From Bacillota bacterium (GTDB lineage Bacteria > Bacillota > Clostridia > Lachnospirales > Lachnospiraceae), in assembly GCA_023421505.1 (NCBI GenBank), contig JAEZTJ010000062.1, positions 62,001 through 126,000 on the forward strand: a stretch of 64,000 nt of DNA. The letters are read 5' to 3'. Every line of letters begins with the position of its first letter. Within the stretch, counting starts at the first letter, position 1. A model generated the notes under the pieces. The model saw only the letters and a list, made by a program, of their open reading frames with translations, made no database searches and was not told the DNA's origin. Both the position numbers and the translations under genes were made by a program. Of the stretch, positions 52,012-62,601 are shown one piece after another.

Positions 52012-52173
52012 AAGATAGCCTCCTTTTATTTATTACAGTACTATATTATGGTGAAATAGTGCATAATGTGACAGAAATATACATATTAATATATAAATTT
52101 TAAATGTCTTGTTAAAACTTTCGATAAATTTTTGTAAATTAAAGTAATATACCAAACATTTTTTAGTATAAAA

Positions 52174-52201
52174 AAGGAAGCCAGTTTAATTTGGCTTCCT
52201 T
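52174..52201 (-). terminator. Terminator of the FtsA-like gene
   Basis: AGGAAGCCA (52175-52183) pairs with TGGCTTCCT (52192-52200); a T run follows on the reverse strand. Confidence 0.8.
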
Positions 52202-52212
52202 ACTGTTCAGTA

Positions 52213-54312
52213 TTATTTTTTCCAATAAAGCTCTATCATGTCTCTATCTTTTAAAGGGGTAGTGAATTCAGCCTTTTCTCCGTTAATCATTGTAACTAAC
52301 TCGGTCCCTTTCATCGTTGATAAATCAAAGGGATAAAAATCAAAGATATCTACAAAGATATAATTAACTTTATTCGTAAGCGTAACTACTTCTCCGTTTA
52401 CTGTTATATAGATATCCTGAGTTGTTTTCTCTTCTTTCTTGGAAGCAGCTACTTTTTCCGGCTTTTCATTATGATATTCCATTAGCTCCTGCTCGCTTTG
52501 GTCGATGCCATATTCATAATCCATAGCGGAAGGATCAGCATCCATAACCGGCTGGTTACTATTTAAATTGCACTGTATAGTAAAATTCTCATAGATTTTT
52601 TCCTCCATACCGGCCGAAATATTGTTAACTAGGATTTCTCCCTTATACTCAATATCCATAAATTCAAGTACCTGCTGTAAGGTATAATAATTTAATAAGT
52701 GTATATCATCGTTATCCTGTACACTATAGAATTCAGATACCAATTCACCGTTAACCATAACGAACTTCGGACATAAAATCCTTGTACCATTAAAAATTAT
52801 ACTGATGGTGCTATTGTATTCTGGGAGCTGTCTAATCTCATATACGGCATCCTTACCAACTGTAGATTCAATTATTTCAATTTTATCGTTTTGATTGATA
52901 CTATGGCTTATACCTACTGTCTCGCCATTTAGCTTAATTCGTGCTGCTTCTCCAAGCTCTCCCCTGACCATCCGGTGATTGCCATTTAACGTAAAGTTTA
53001 GCGGTTTGCCTCTTCTGGGGAAAAGCTTTTCATTCGGATATCCCATCTGAATTGCGGCATCCGAAATTGTAAGCTTACTGTTGTCATAAAGCTTTACCCG
53101 TTCACCGTTGACATTTACATAGATAAAGTTATTGGTCTGGTCATAGAAATTCAGACAGATACCAATCGGCGTTACGAGCAGGGAATCCTTTTTAATATTT
53201 TCCTGAAGGAAGGTTACTTCTCTCAGTACCTCTTCACCACGAAGCGCTACTCTATCCTGGGGAAGCTTTAAATACTCTGCAAGGCTAGTTACAAAGCCGG
53301 GTATTTTACCGCCGCCACCAACTACAAATACAGCACTGACAGATTTACCGCCGTTGAGTTCAATGATTTTATCGGCTACGCATCTTGTAATATTATGTAC
53401 AACCTCGGATACTGCCTCAATGATTTCTTCGGTGGTGGATTTATGATTTAAGCCCATTACATCTTTATAGGAAACCTTCTTCTTTTTTAAGCAGGCAGTT
53501 TTCATACCTTCAGCTACCTTAAATTCCACCAGATATTTTTGAGCAATGGCTTCTGTAATCTCGTCCCCGGCATAGGGAATCATACCATAAGCGATGATAC
53601 TGCCATCTTTTGTGATGCAAATATCGGAGGTACCAGCACCGACATCTACCATTGCAATATTGAGTAATCTGAATTTCTCAGGAATGGCTACATTAATCGC
53701 AGCGATAGGCTCCAGGGTTAGGCAGGCAACTTCAAGATTAACGGCCTCTACTGCCGTATATAAGCCGTTAATTACTTCATCCGGTAAAAAGGTGGCTAAA
53801 AGCTCAGTACCGATTTTATTTGCTTTATGACCATTCAGCTTTGCGATTGTGTAGCCATTCAAGGTATAATTAATAACGGAATAACCTACACAATAGAAGT
53901 TGATCTTTTCCTGCTTAAGCTCTTCTCTTATCGTGTCATAGGCTTTTTCAACGCCAATCTGATCTAGAGAATGAATATGCTCTTCCGTTACAGTTGTCTC
54001 AACCGAAAATTCATACTCTGTTGATACTCGGACTGTCTTTAATACTCTGCCGGCGGCTGCAATACATACATCGGTCAGCTTCCTTCCGATTTGCTTCTCT
54101 AATTCTTCCTTAACTGTCCTGATGGTTTCTGTCACCTTATCTATGTCATGGATCTGTCCATCCATCATTGCCCGTGTCTCATGCTCTTTTATGCATTGAG
54201 CCACAACTATGAACTGATTTTTATTATCCCGGTAGCCAACTGTTCCGACAATACTTCTTGTACCTATATCCAAGCCGAAAACTAAATGCTCCGGGTATTT
54301 CCTATTTTCCAT
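52213..54312 (-). CDS. Extended FtsA-like actin-fold ATPase
   Basis: The 699-residue protein has an FtsA/PilM-like actin fold in residues 1-380: phosphate 1 in FGLDIGTRSIVGTVGYR, a 1C-like insertion with CIAAAGRVLKTVRV, phosphate 2 in IAMVDVGAGTSDICI, and the adenosine motif VFVVGGGGKIPGF. About 320 further residues form repeated beta-rich modules (VNGERVKLYDNSKLTISDAA, INQNDKIEII, FNGTRI, VNGEVVTLTNKVN) ending NGEKAEF...DRDMIELYW. Ordinary FtsA is about 420 residues. It is monocistronic, away from ftsZ, so a role beyond the divisome is likely. No amphipathic membrane helix is obvious. Confidence 0.75.
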   Translation of the reverse strand: MENRKYPEHLVFGLDIGTRSIVGTVGYRDNKNQFIVVAQCIKEHETRAMMDGQIHDIDKVTETIRTVKEELEKQIGRKLTDVCIAAAGRVLKTVRVSTEYEFSVETTVTEEHIHSLDQIGVEKAYDTIREELKQEKINFYCVGYSVINYTLNGYTIAKLNGHKANKIGTELLATFLPDEVINGLYTAVEAVNLEVACLTLEPIAAINVAIPEKFRLLNIAMVDVGAGTSDICITKDGSIIAYGMIPYAGDEITEAIAQKYLVEFKVAEGMKTACLKKKKVSYKDVMGLNHKSTTEEIIEAVSEVVHNITRCVADKIIELNGGKSVSAVFVVGGGGKIPGFVTSLAEYLKLPQDRVALRGEEVLREVTFLQENIKKDSLLVTPIGICLNFYDQTNNFIYVNVNGERVKLYDNSKLTISDAAIQMGYPNEKLFPRRGKPLNFTLNGNHRMVRGELGEAARIKLNGETVGISHSINQNDKIEIIESTVGKDAVYEIRQLPEYNSTISIIFNGTRILCPKFVMVNGELVSEFYSVQDNDDIHLLNYYTLQQVLEFMDIEYKGEILVNNISAGMEEKIYENFTIQCNLNSNQPVMDADPSAMDYEYGIDQSEQELMEYHNEKPEKVAASKKEEKTTQDIYITVNGEVVTLTNKVNYIFVDIFDFYPFDLSTMKGTELVTMINGEKAEFTTPLKDRDMIELYWKK

Positions 54313-54640
54313 AGCAGGACCTCCACAAGCTTTTCCTAATGTAAAACATATTTCGTTCCTAAATCATTCTATCATTTAAAAAAATAATAGCAGATAAAAT
54401 GACAAAAATCAAGTAACATACAATTTATGAAATGATGATGGCAGGAATGAAATATATTATAATGAAATAACCTATAAAATTATAACACTACTTAGCAATA
54501 TATTATTAAATGCGTAATATTATAGATGAAAAGGATAAACTATAGTATATTGTGATTGTAGCTTGTATTAACCAGTTCTAATGATACTTGTTAATTCCTA
54601 ATTATAAAATTTGATTAGTTTATTGATAAGGAGTGAGGCC
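54313..54640. other. Divergent intergenic region, no clear element
   Basis: AT-rich spacer between the FtsA-like gene and gapN. Besides the ribosome sites I see no convincing promoter pair, RNA or repeat. Confidence 0.5.
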
Positions 54641-56098
54641 ATGTTTGAAAATATCCATAAGGAAAAAGTATATGGAAATTTAGTTAACGGTGAATGGATT
54701 GAGTGTAAAAGTAAAGCTACTACGTCAATTCTTTCCCCGGTAGATGGTAGTATAGTCGGTAAAACACAGCAGCTTACGAAGGAAGAAATAGAAGCTATTC
54801 TTCATTATTCCAAGGAAGCGCAGAAGCCCTGGAGGGATACTCCTGTTAGTGAACGAGCAAAAATACTAGATAAAGCAGCTGATTTACTGGAAGAAAACCT
54901 TGATTTATTAGCAGGAATTCTTGAAATTGAGATTGCTAAGGATACGGATTCTTCTATTTCAGAGATAAGAAGAACTGCTGATTTTATTCGATTTACTGCC
55001 AATGAAGGAATGCACCTTCAGGGAGAAACCATAGGAGCAGATAATTTTCCCGGTTATAAGAAAAATAAGATATCGTTTGTGTCAAGAGTGCCACTTGGTA
55101 TCGTGCTTGCTATCTCTCCCTTCAATTATCCGATTAATTTATCTGCATCAAAAATAGCACCTGCACTTATGGCTGGTAACAGTGTGATACTAAAGCCTCC
55201 GACACAGGGTTCAATCAGTGCTTTATATCTAGCAGAAATATTTAGGCAGGCAGGACTGCCTAAGGGAGTATTAAATACGGTTACCGGTAAAGGATCAGAA
55301 ATTGGAGATTATTTAATTACACACAAGGCAATAGACTTTATCAATTTTACCGGAAGCACCAGTGTGGGAAAACATATTGCAAGTATCGCAGGTATGGTTC
55401 CAATGCTTTTGGAATTAGGCGGTAAGGATGCCGCTATCGTACTAGAGGATGCCGATCTAAACATGGCTGCGAAGAATATTGTAGCCGGAGCCTATAGCTA
55501 TTCTGGACAAAGATGTACTGCTGTGAAAAGGGTCTTGGCGGTCAATCAGATTGCCGATGAACTCGTAGCACTGATTGAACAGGAGGTACAACAGCTAAAA
55601 GTAGGTAAACCGGATAAAGGAGTACAAATTACGCCGCTGATTAATAATCAGGCAGCAGATTTTGTTCAGGAGCTGATTGATGAAGCAATTTCAAAAGGGG
55701 CGAAGCTATTAATGGGAAATAAACGGGAGAATAATCTGATTTATCCTACCTTACTGGATCATGTAACCACGCAGATGCGGCTTGCCTGGGAAGAGCCCTT
55801 TGGGCCGGTTTTACCAATTATGCGGGTAAAGGATGCTAAAGAAGCTATCGATATTGCGAATAAATCGGAATATGGTCTGCAATCTTCCGTATTTACAAGG
55901 AATATTGATAATGCCTTTATGATAGCCAGTCGTCTTGAAGTGGGAACTGTTCAGATTAATAATAAAACAGAAAGAGGCCCCGATCATTTTCCGTTCCTGG
56001 GTGTGAAATCCTCAGGAATGGGAACACAAGGCATCCGGTATAGTATTGAAGCAATGAGCAGACCCAAAGCGATTGTACTAAATTTGGAGAAGTATTAA
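54641..56098 (+). CDS. gapN: NADP-dependent glyceraldehyde-3-phosphate dehydrogenase (GapN)
   Basis: The 485-residue aldehyde dehydrogenase starts at ATG 54641 with AAGGAG seven bases upstream; the frame extends to 54611. Motifs: ISPFNYPINLSASKIAPAL, the NADP-binding NFTGSTSVGKHIA, general base Glu in LELGGKDAAIVLEDADL, and catalytic Cys in YSGQRCTAVKRVL, where GQRCTAVKR is characteristic of GapN. It oxidises glyceraldehyde-3-phosphate irreversibly to 3-phosphoglycerate, supplying NADPH. Confidence 0.88.
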   Translation: MFENIHKEKVYGNLVNGEWIECKSKATTSILSPVDGSIVGKTQQLTKEEIEAILHYSKEAQKPWRDTPVSERAKILDKAADLLEENLDLLAGILEIEIAKDTDSSISEIRRTADFIRFTANEGMHLQGETIGADNFPGYKKNKISFVSRVPLGIVLAISPFNYPINLSASKIAPALMAGNSVILKPPTQGSISALYLAEIFRQAGLPKGVLNTVTGKGSEIGDYLITHKAIDFINFTGSTSVGKHIASIAGMVPMLLELGGKDAAIVLEDADLNMAAKNIVAGAYSYSGQRCTAVKRVLAVNQIADELVALIEQEVQQLKVGKPDKGVQITPLINNQAADFVQELIDEAISKGAKLLMGNKRENNLIYPTLLDHVTTQMRLAWEEPFGPVLPIMRVKDAKEAIDIANKSEYGLQSSVFTRNIDNAFMIASRLEVGTVQINNKTERGPDHFPFLGVKSSGMGTQGIRYSIEAMSRPKAIVLNLEKY

Positions 56099-56183
56099 GG
56101 ATACAGATGATAAAGTGATTTCACACGCTTTCATAAGTTGTGAGTAAGCAAAGCCTTGATGTATGGTTAACTCGAAGTATAGT

Positions 56184-56225
56184 AGATTAAGAGGGTGCGG
56201 TATGAGAACCGTACCCTCTTAATCT
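56184..56225 (+). terminator. Strong terminator after gapN
   Basis: AGATTAAGAGGGT-CGGT and ACCG-ACCCTCTTAATCT pair with one mismatch around a short loop; ATTATT follows. Confidence 0.75.
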
Positions 56226-56371
56226 ATTATTACATAAGAAGTTTACATAGTGTATTACCCAAGGACTGTATTAATCAATAAGGGCAATGAAGCTGGATGT
56301 TGCCATTAGAAGTATATTAACACGAATCGAAACTCCAATATGCTATTACATTTCATTCCTTAGGTTATGAT

Positions 56372-58237
56372 CTAATAAACAGCAATTTTTTCATTGATAG
56401 CAGTTACATAAGAGCCATCACCGGAATCATATAGATCCAAACCATTTCTATTATTGATTTGATAAGTCTCATAATAATAATTAATGCTATCTTTTGAGTC
56501 ACTGCTAATATTAATATGCAGTAAACCATTCCTTCTTAATATAAAATGAAAAGAGACTTTTGTATCCTCTTTCTCATATTTTTCTTTTAGTAATTGGAGA
56601 AGCTCATCTGCTTTGTTATATTTAAGAAATTGCGTTTTCGTAATATTTTTGGCGCCATACTCATGAAAACCCTTTGCATCAGCGTAAAAATAATAATTCT
56701 TCCAGGTGTGTCCTAAGGTTAGATCCATGTTTTTATCATGGAGCATATCATAGCATCCCACATTAACTGTAAAATCACTACTTCCCTTTTCAAACTTTGC
56801 ATCACCGAGAGCTTTAAAGCTAACAGTACACTTGTGATCCTTTGCAGCTAATAGAACTGTTGTACGATCGGTCACATATTGAAGATCATATCGGAAGTAC
56901 TTTTTATCTGCTAATTCCACTGTCCCATAAGTGTATGGGGATATACGCTCCCACTCTGCTATTCTATGCACTCCTTTTTCATCACCGTACCAGATATCTG
57001 CACAGTATTCTAGATCATGCAGTTTTGAGGGATCGGTTTTGGTAAATAGAAAGAAGTAATCCGGCTTTCCATTATCATTATAATCATCAGTAAGGATATT
57101 AACATAATAACAGGAATAAATCTTTTTGTAGTCGATGATCTTTTGAATGAAACTATTCTGCTCCTTATTCAGTGAAGTATTCTTATCCTTTAGATTAATT
57201 AATATACTTTCGTAATGATCTGCAGCTTCGGAAGCATTTTTATCTGTTTTCTCTGTATATTCTGTTTTTTCAAAAACATCAACGTTATAATCTTCGGATA
57301 ATACAAAGTAATTCTTTTTTTCATTATAATTCAGATAGGAGGAAATAGATCCTAGATGGCAGTTGCCATAATCATCCATGACGATACTGGTACTTACATC
57401 CAGGCGTTGTTTTTCCGTGTTTACTTCTATATAATAAAAAGAACTGGAATCACTTGGCTTATAGGAATATTTGCTTAAATCAGAAGTACCGCCTGCAACT
57501 GTTCCATAAAAGATCCTTCCACTCTTATCTGTAATCCGGCAGGTAATGACGTGATCCTTGGTTGCTGCGATTGGCTCTACCGTAACTTGTGAGCTTAACT
57601 GATAGAGATAGTCTTCTATCTTATATTTTGTCATAGTAGCAAGATCAATGATATCATATTCCGTTTGCCATACGCCTGTCCCACCGCTTTGATATAAGAT
57701 GACAAGCTCGTCCTTTCCATCCCCGGTAAGATCAAGTACATCCATTGTAGAATGCGCAGAGGTTCCGGTTAGGAAAAGGCTCAGTTTGATTTCCATAGAT
57801 TTGCCGGCATGATAAATCACTGCCTTCTCCATCGAACTGTCTACCAGTATTTTTACGTCCTTATTCTTGTTGAGGAGCTGATAATAAGGCTTTCCCTCAA
57901 TCCATTCCTCCGATAATACAAACCCTTTAAAATAATCCCAGGAGGAATTATACATAGGAAACTCATCGTAGTAAGCTAAATGTGATATTTCGGCTTCCGT
58001 AGGGATTGGTGATATTTTACTTGCAGAGGCTGCAGCTTTTACGGAAAGTAACTCAGTAACCGGCTTTGAACCGGATGAAGTAATAGCGGAAGAAGAAGCT
58101 TGAAACTCCTTGCCATCCGCTGTAGATATTTTTATGACTAGTATAACAATAATAATACCTGCAATACTTGCACTTAATAATGTTTTCTTATTAAAAATGA
58201 GTTTTTTTATAATAATTTTAAATTTGTCCAGATTCAT
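56372..58237 (-). CDS. Membrane-anchored extracellular protein with an FG-GAP/VCBS-like segment
   Basis: The 621-residue protein has a basic N-terminus, one membrane helix (LLSASIAGIIIVILVIKI, about 21-38), a Ser/Ala-rich linker and a large extracellular region. VLDLTGDGKDELVILYQSGG resembles a calcium-binding FG-GAP/VCBS repeat, and a second NDNGKPDYFFLF-type element occurs near residue 395. Repeated Tyr/Asp-rich strands suggest a beta-propeller. No catalytic motif is visible. It is monocistronic and its function is unknown. Confidence 0.65.
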   Translation of the reverse strand: MNLDKFKIIIKKLIFNKKTLLSASIAGIIIVILVIKISTADGKEFQASSSAITSSGSKPVTELLSVKAAASASKISPIPTEAEISHLAYYDEFPMYNSSWDYFKGFVLSEEWIEGKPYYQLLNKNKDVKILVDSSMEKAVIYHAGKSMEIKLSLFLTGTSAHSTMDVLDLTGDGKDELVILYQSGGTGVWQTEYDIIDLATMTKYKIEDYLYQLSSQVTVEPIAATKDHVITCRITDKSGRIFYGTVAGGTSDLSKYSYKPSDSSSFYYIEVNTEKQRLDVSTSIVMDDYGNCHLGSISSYLNYNEKKNYFVLSEDYNVDVFEKTEYTEKTDKNASEAADHYESILINLKDKNTSLNKEQNSFIQKIIDYKKIYSCYYVNILTDDYNDNGKPDYFFLFTKTDPSKLHDLEYCADIWYGDEKGVHRIAEWERISPYTYGTVELADKKYFRYDLQYVTDRTTVLLAAKDHKCTVSFKALGDAKFEKGSSDFTVNVGCYDMLHDKNMDLTLGHTWKNYYFYADAKGFHEYGAKNITKTQFLKYNKADELLQLLKEKYEKEDTKVSFHFILRRNGLLHINISSDSKDSINYYYETYQINNRNGLDLYDSGDGSYVTAINEKIAVY

Positions 58238-58453
58238 AATATCCTTTCTTTTAATGGTTTAGAGTGTTAAAAGCCTATTTAGATTTTGTAATTCGTCATT
58301 TACTATAAATGTTTGTGCAAAATGACAAGGCTAATATGATTAAAGTATCAAGGCATTCACTGTAATTTGATTTCATCAATTTACATTTGATCTTCTATCA
58401 GATATTATAATAATTTATTATGTTTATCTATAAAGAATGGCTTATTATCAATC

Positions 58454-61400
58454 TCAGCGATATAATACGTAGTCCTGTAATTCCTTCATAAATCCGGCTT
58501 TTCGCAGAGCTTCTTCTGCTTCCTTAGGATATTCCTTTACAAGGATGCGGTTAAGAGTGGACAGGATGATTTTCCTGCTAAAGTCTTGTACGAAGAGCTC
58601 CAAAGCCTTAAGTAAACTCTCTTCTTCAAAAACACGAAGCTGCTTTCCCTGCCGTTCGAAAACTGCGATAGGAACACCTGCTTTTAAGGCCACTATCGTA
58701 CCGGGAACATTAAGAAAGGCTCTTTCCTTAAAGTGGGCTAAGTATTTTCCCCAAGGCTGGGCAGGATCTACCGCAGAAAGCCAGAAGATATCCTCTCTCG
58801 GCTTTTCTAATTCATACATAATGCCGTTATAATCCTTATCCCTGATAAATTGAATGCCGGATAGGCCTTCTATAAAATAACCACGACGTACCCTTCCTGT
58901 ATATTCCCAGACACGAAGGGTCTCCAGTGCAGCTGCCCAGGCTATTCCCTGCACAGTTTCACGACTTAAGATGATAACCCGGTCAAAATTCGCATCTAAA
59001 AGCTGCTCCGTTGTGGGAGCAGTAAATGGACGACTTAGTTCAAAGCGTCCGCTTGAAAGTACCTTAGACCGAGCAGTTACCCGCTGTCTTATCGTACTTT
59101 TCTGAAGCTTTTCTTTATTCAGCCACTGACGGATCGGCATAAAGCTGTCTGCATAAACCAGACCTTTTTCAATTAAGGAAAGCAGGGTATCATAAGGAGA
59201 GACTCCGCCAAGTATACCGGTAAGTCTCTGTATAAAGCTTGCACCACGCTTAAGCAGGGCTTCGTAAATAAGCTTTTCACTTCTGTCAAGTATTTCTAAA
59301 GTCTCCGATAAATCCGCTTCCCAATCAAGCTCTTCATAGGGATGAAAGCTAAGGCCAATATCTGGCTGAAACTGCCAGATAATATTACCCTGTGACAGCA
59401 AGTTATCTAAAAGCTCAGGGCGGTATCCCCCTACCCTGGCAGGCAGCAGTACACTTTCCCAAAGTGCAGGCGGGTAAGGCTGTCCGCTTAAATTCTTTAA
59501 GGCCTGATCGAGTTGTTCGCTTAGCGGCGCATTCATACGGGTGCGACTTGCAAGTAAGGCGGCATAGCGTTCAGAAGGTACAGTTATTGTCTGTCTCCGG
59601 CGGTTTATTATAGTATGATGACGTGCCTTTTCATATAGCTTAGCGTGATAATAAAGACCGTCATTCTCAACTGCCTCACCTTGTTCACATAAGGTAGTTA
59701 ATAGCTTTAGTGCCTCGTCCTCAGAAAAGAAATAACGTTCTGCAATAAGCTCAGGAGACATTGCACCACGATACCGAAGTAATCGTAAAACAATACTTAA
59801 TCTTGCATCGAAATCATTCTGTTCAAGAGCTAATAAGTATTTCTCCGTATGTTCTGCCGCAATCCAAAGACCTGGTTCTATATAGGCAACCTGTCCGTTA
59901 TGTGCCAGTGACTCCAGCCATTCTATCGGAAGCTCAAGCTCTCCGGCAATGAAATCACCTTCTATCATTAACAGGGAATGTAGCTGCTTTTCATCTTCAG
60001 GAAGCCTGTTACGTTCTGTAACACGGGTAAGCTCTTCTTTAGAGGGAGTAAGCAGTAAAGTCTTCTCAAGCTCCTGCTCCACTGCAGAATGGACGCTGGG
60101 AGGAGTAGGTGCATAATCATACATCATCGCTGCTTCTGTCTGATGCCTTAACGGCATTGACATTGGAGAGGGAGTATCAAGATATATTTCATTAACCTTA
60201 ATCGAACCAGAACGGATGCCGTTTAAGACATATTCTACCCCTGATAAGTCCCAATAGTCATTAAGACACTCCCTCTTTGTCTCGCGGATAATTGGATGGT
60301 TTTTATATTTGATCAGGGCATCTAGCATTTCTGCACTACGCAGTCTTTGTATCCATAAGGGCTGCCGTCCTTGCTTGCGAACGCCTGTTAATAGAGCCCT
60401 TGCCGCATTATATCGAAAATTCATATTAAATAAAGGGGTAGCCGGCAGAACTGCTTCCAAAACCTCTTTTATATTCTTCGTATCAATTCTTTGAAGCAGA
60501 CCTTCGGGTAAACGATTACCGCCATATGGAAATAATAGAAAACCATCATCATCGTCCGCATAGCTGATATTCACACTCATCTGGTGTTTTGCTTCAATTT
60601 GAAGCAGTATGGCAAGCGGTGTATTTACCTGTTTTCCGAATATGGAGTGTACCATAAGCTGATAATTGCCTGTCTCATCACGAAAATGCTCCATAATGAT
60701 GGTATGGTCATCCGGGAGTATACCGGTAGCTCCTAACTGACGCTTTAAGAAATTACCGGCACTTTGCGCCGCTGCTTCATCTAGACCTAACCCTTGTAAT
60801 TTCTGAAACAAAGTATTTGTTTCATGAGCATAAGAAAGATTTTTCAAGATTTTCCCGAAGGCAAGACCGGTCTTCAGACTTCGACCCTTCATATCTCCCT
60901 TCCAGAAGGGCAGTCTTGCTCCATAGGATTCAGTAGGTGAAACGATAATGCTGTCCTTTTGAATACTTTGTATTTTCCAGGCAAAGGTTCCTAGAAGGAA
61001 TCTATCCCCCTTTTTCGATTCAAAGACAAATTCCTCTTCCACCTCTCCTAGCTTTACACCACTTTCGTTTTTCACTGCAAACATTCCCCGGTCAGGTATG
61101 GTTCCTCCCGCAGAGACAGCAAGCATTCTGCTATAAGCATCACCCTCTACGCGGTCGTGAATTCTATCATAGAGAAGCCTCGGCCTTACAGGGATATTGC
61201 GTTCATGCTCATAATCACCGGCTAGCATACAAAGAACATCTTTTATATCTTCTTTTGTTACCTCATAAAATGGATAAGCTCTCTGTAAAAGCTCCATTAC
61301 CTCGTCTACTTCATAGCCTTCTTCATTTGCCATAGATACGAGGTGTTGAGCAAGTACATCAAAGCATTGCCTTGGCGGATGCGAATGCTCAATTTCACCA

Positions 61401-62575
61401 TTGCGGACAACTTCAGCAGTTAATCCGCTGTAGAGGCCTTCCTCCGGCACGCGGGGAAAGATATACATGACACTGGTCCGGTTGGGATTATGTCCCGCAC
61501 GGCCTAGCCGCTGCAGGGTACTTGAGATGGAACGTGGACAGCCTACCTGAAATACCTGGTCAATCTCTCCTACATCGATACCAAGCTCCATTGATGAGGT
61601 GGCACAGAGCAAACGCAAGCTTCCGCTTCGAAGGGCATTCTCAACTTCAAATCGCTGCTCCTTCGATAAGCTGCCGTGATGGGTTCTTGCAAAGCCCTCT
61701 CCGCCTATTTGATTAACATAATAAGCAAGCTTTTCTGCATATGCACGACCCTCTACAAATGCGATTACACTTCGTGATCCGATACAATGAGAATAGACAG
61801 TATTTGCAATTTCCTGCCATACCGGGTCTTTGCTGTAAGCTTTTGTTAAAGCAAGCGGACTAGTGATAATCAAGCTGATCTCCTTATGCATTTTAGGAGC
61901 AACAAACGTTACCGGATCTGGAGAAAGATATTTGGCTGCGGTATCTAAGGGTTCTATCGTTGCAGAAAGACCGATACGCTGAAGCGGCTTTTTATGTAGC
62001 TTGTCCAGACGTGCGATGGACAGCAGCATATGAGCACCTCGCTTAGAATCGATGAGAGCATGAAGCTCATCAATAATGATTGCATGAGCGGTACAAAGAA
62101 TTCCCTGCCCGGTTTTACTTGTCAGCATCAGATAAAGCGATTCAGGAGTTGTAATTAGAATGTGCGGGGGCTTCTTAATCATTTTACGACGCTCATTCTG
62201 AGGGGTATCCCCTGTTCGTATGGCAATATCAAGAATTGGAGCAGTTAACCTCATTTCTATAGTTGAATCGGGATATTCATTCAGTATCCCATCAAGTGGA
62301 CGTTTTAGATTCTCTCGGATATCTCCGGCCAGTGATTTAAGAGGTGAGACATAAATCAACTGCAATTCTTGTTTTAAGGTACCTTTTTTAGACTGAGCTA
62401 TGAGGCGGTCAATAAATACGAGAAAGGCAGAAAGTGTCTTACCGGTGCCGGTTGGTGCGGATACAAGGGTATGTTCTCCTGCTGCGATCGCCGGCCAAGC
62501 CTCCTGCTGTACTGCTGTTGGTGAGCCGAGTGTATTCGTAAACCAGCTTGCGGTTCTCTGATCAAATAATTCCAA
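58454..62575 (-). CDS. Lhr-type large DEAD/DEAH helicase
   Basis: The 1373-residue protein has a full SF2 core: Q-motif region PTAVQQEAWPAI, Walker A APTGTGKT (40-47), TTPESLYLML, the DELH box in IIIDELHAL, SATIEP, then CATSSMELGIDVGEIDQVFQ and LQRLGRAGHN. After that come the winged helix, beta-barrel and a long C-terminal extension as in bacterial Lhr-long proteins, 3'-5' helicases linked to DNA repair. It is slightly shorter than the actinobacterial 1500-residue form. The downstream-strand neighbour is a lipid kinase 26 nt upstream of it, probably transcribed together. Confidence 0.88.
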   Translation of the reverse strand: MELFDQRTASWFTNTLGSPTAVQQEAWPAIAAGEHTLVSAPTGTGKTLSAFLVFIDRLIAQSKKGTLKQELQLIYVSPLKSLAGDIRENLKRPLDGILNEYPDSTIEMRLTAPILDIAIRTGDTPQNERRKMIKKPPHILITTPESLYLMLTSKTGQGILCTAHAIIIDELHALIDSKRGAHMLLSIARLDKLHKKPLQRIGLSATIEPLDTAAKYLSPDPVTFVAPKMHKEISLIITSPLALTKAYSKDPVWQEIANTVYSHCIGSRSVIAFVEGRAYAEKLAYYVNQIGGEGFARTHHGSLSKEQRFEVENALRSGSLRLLCATSSMELGIDVGEIDQVFQVGCPRSISSTLQRLGRAGHNPNRTSVMYIFPRVPEEGLYSGLTAEVVRNGEIEHSHPPRQCFDVLAQHLVSMANEEGYEVDEVMELLQRAYPFYEVTKEDIKDVLCMLAGDYEHERNIPVRPRLLYDRIHDRVEGDAYSRMLAVSAGGTIPDRGMFAVKNESGVKLGEVEEEFVFESKKGDRFLLGTFAWKIQSIQKDSIIVSPTESYGARLPFWKGDMKGRSLKTGLAFGKILKNLSYAHETNTLFQKLQGLGLDEAAAQSAGNFLKRQLGATGILPDDHTIIMEHFRDETGNYQLMVHSIFGKQVNTPLAILLQIEAKHQMSVNISYADDDDGFLLFPYGGNRLPEGLLQRIDTKNIKEVLEAVLPATPLFNMNFRYNAARALLTGVRKQGRQPLWIQRLRSAEMLDALIKYKNHPIIRETKRECLNDYWDLSGVEYVLNGIRSGSIKVNEIYLDTPSPMSMPLRHQTEAAMMYDYAPTPPSVHSAVEQELEKTLLLTPSKEELTRVTERNRLPEDEKQLHSLLMIEGDFIAGELELPIEWLESLAHNGQVAYIEPGLWIAAEHTEKYLLALEQNDFDARLSIVLRLLRYRGAMSPELIAERYFFSEDEALKLLTTLCEQGEAVENDGLYYHAKLYEKARHHTIINRRRQTITVPSERYAALLASRTRMNAPLSEQLDQALKNLSGQPYPPALWESVLLPARVGGYRPELLDNLLSQGNIIWQFQPDIGLSFHPYEELDWEADLSETLEILDRSEKLIYEALLKRGASFIQRLTGILGGVSPYDTLLSLIEKGLVYADSFMPIRQWLNKEKLQKSTIRQRVTARSKVLSSGRFELSRPFTAPTTEQLLDANFDRVIILSRETVQGIAWAAALETLRVWEYTGRVRRGYFIEGLSGIQFIRDKDYNGIMYELEKPREDIFWLSAVDPAQPWGKYLAHFKERAFLNVPGTIVALKAGVPIAVFERQGKQLRVFEEESLLKALELFVQDFSRKIILSTLNRILVKEYPKEAEEALRKAGFMKELQDYVLYR

Positions 62576-62601
62576 TGAACTCTTTTGCGTAAGACTCCCT
62601 C

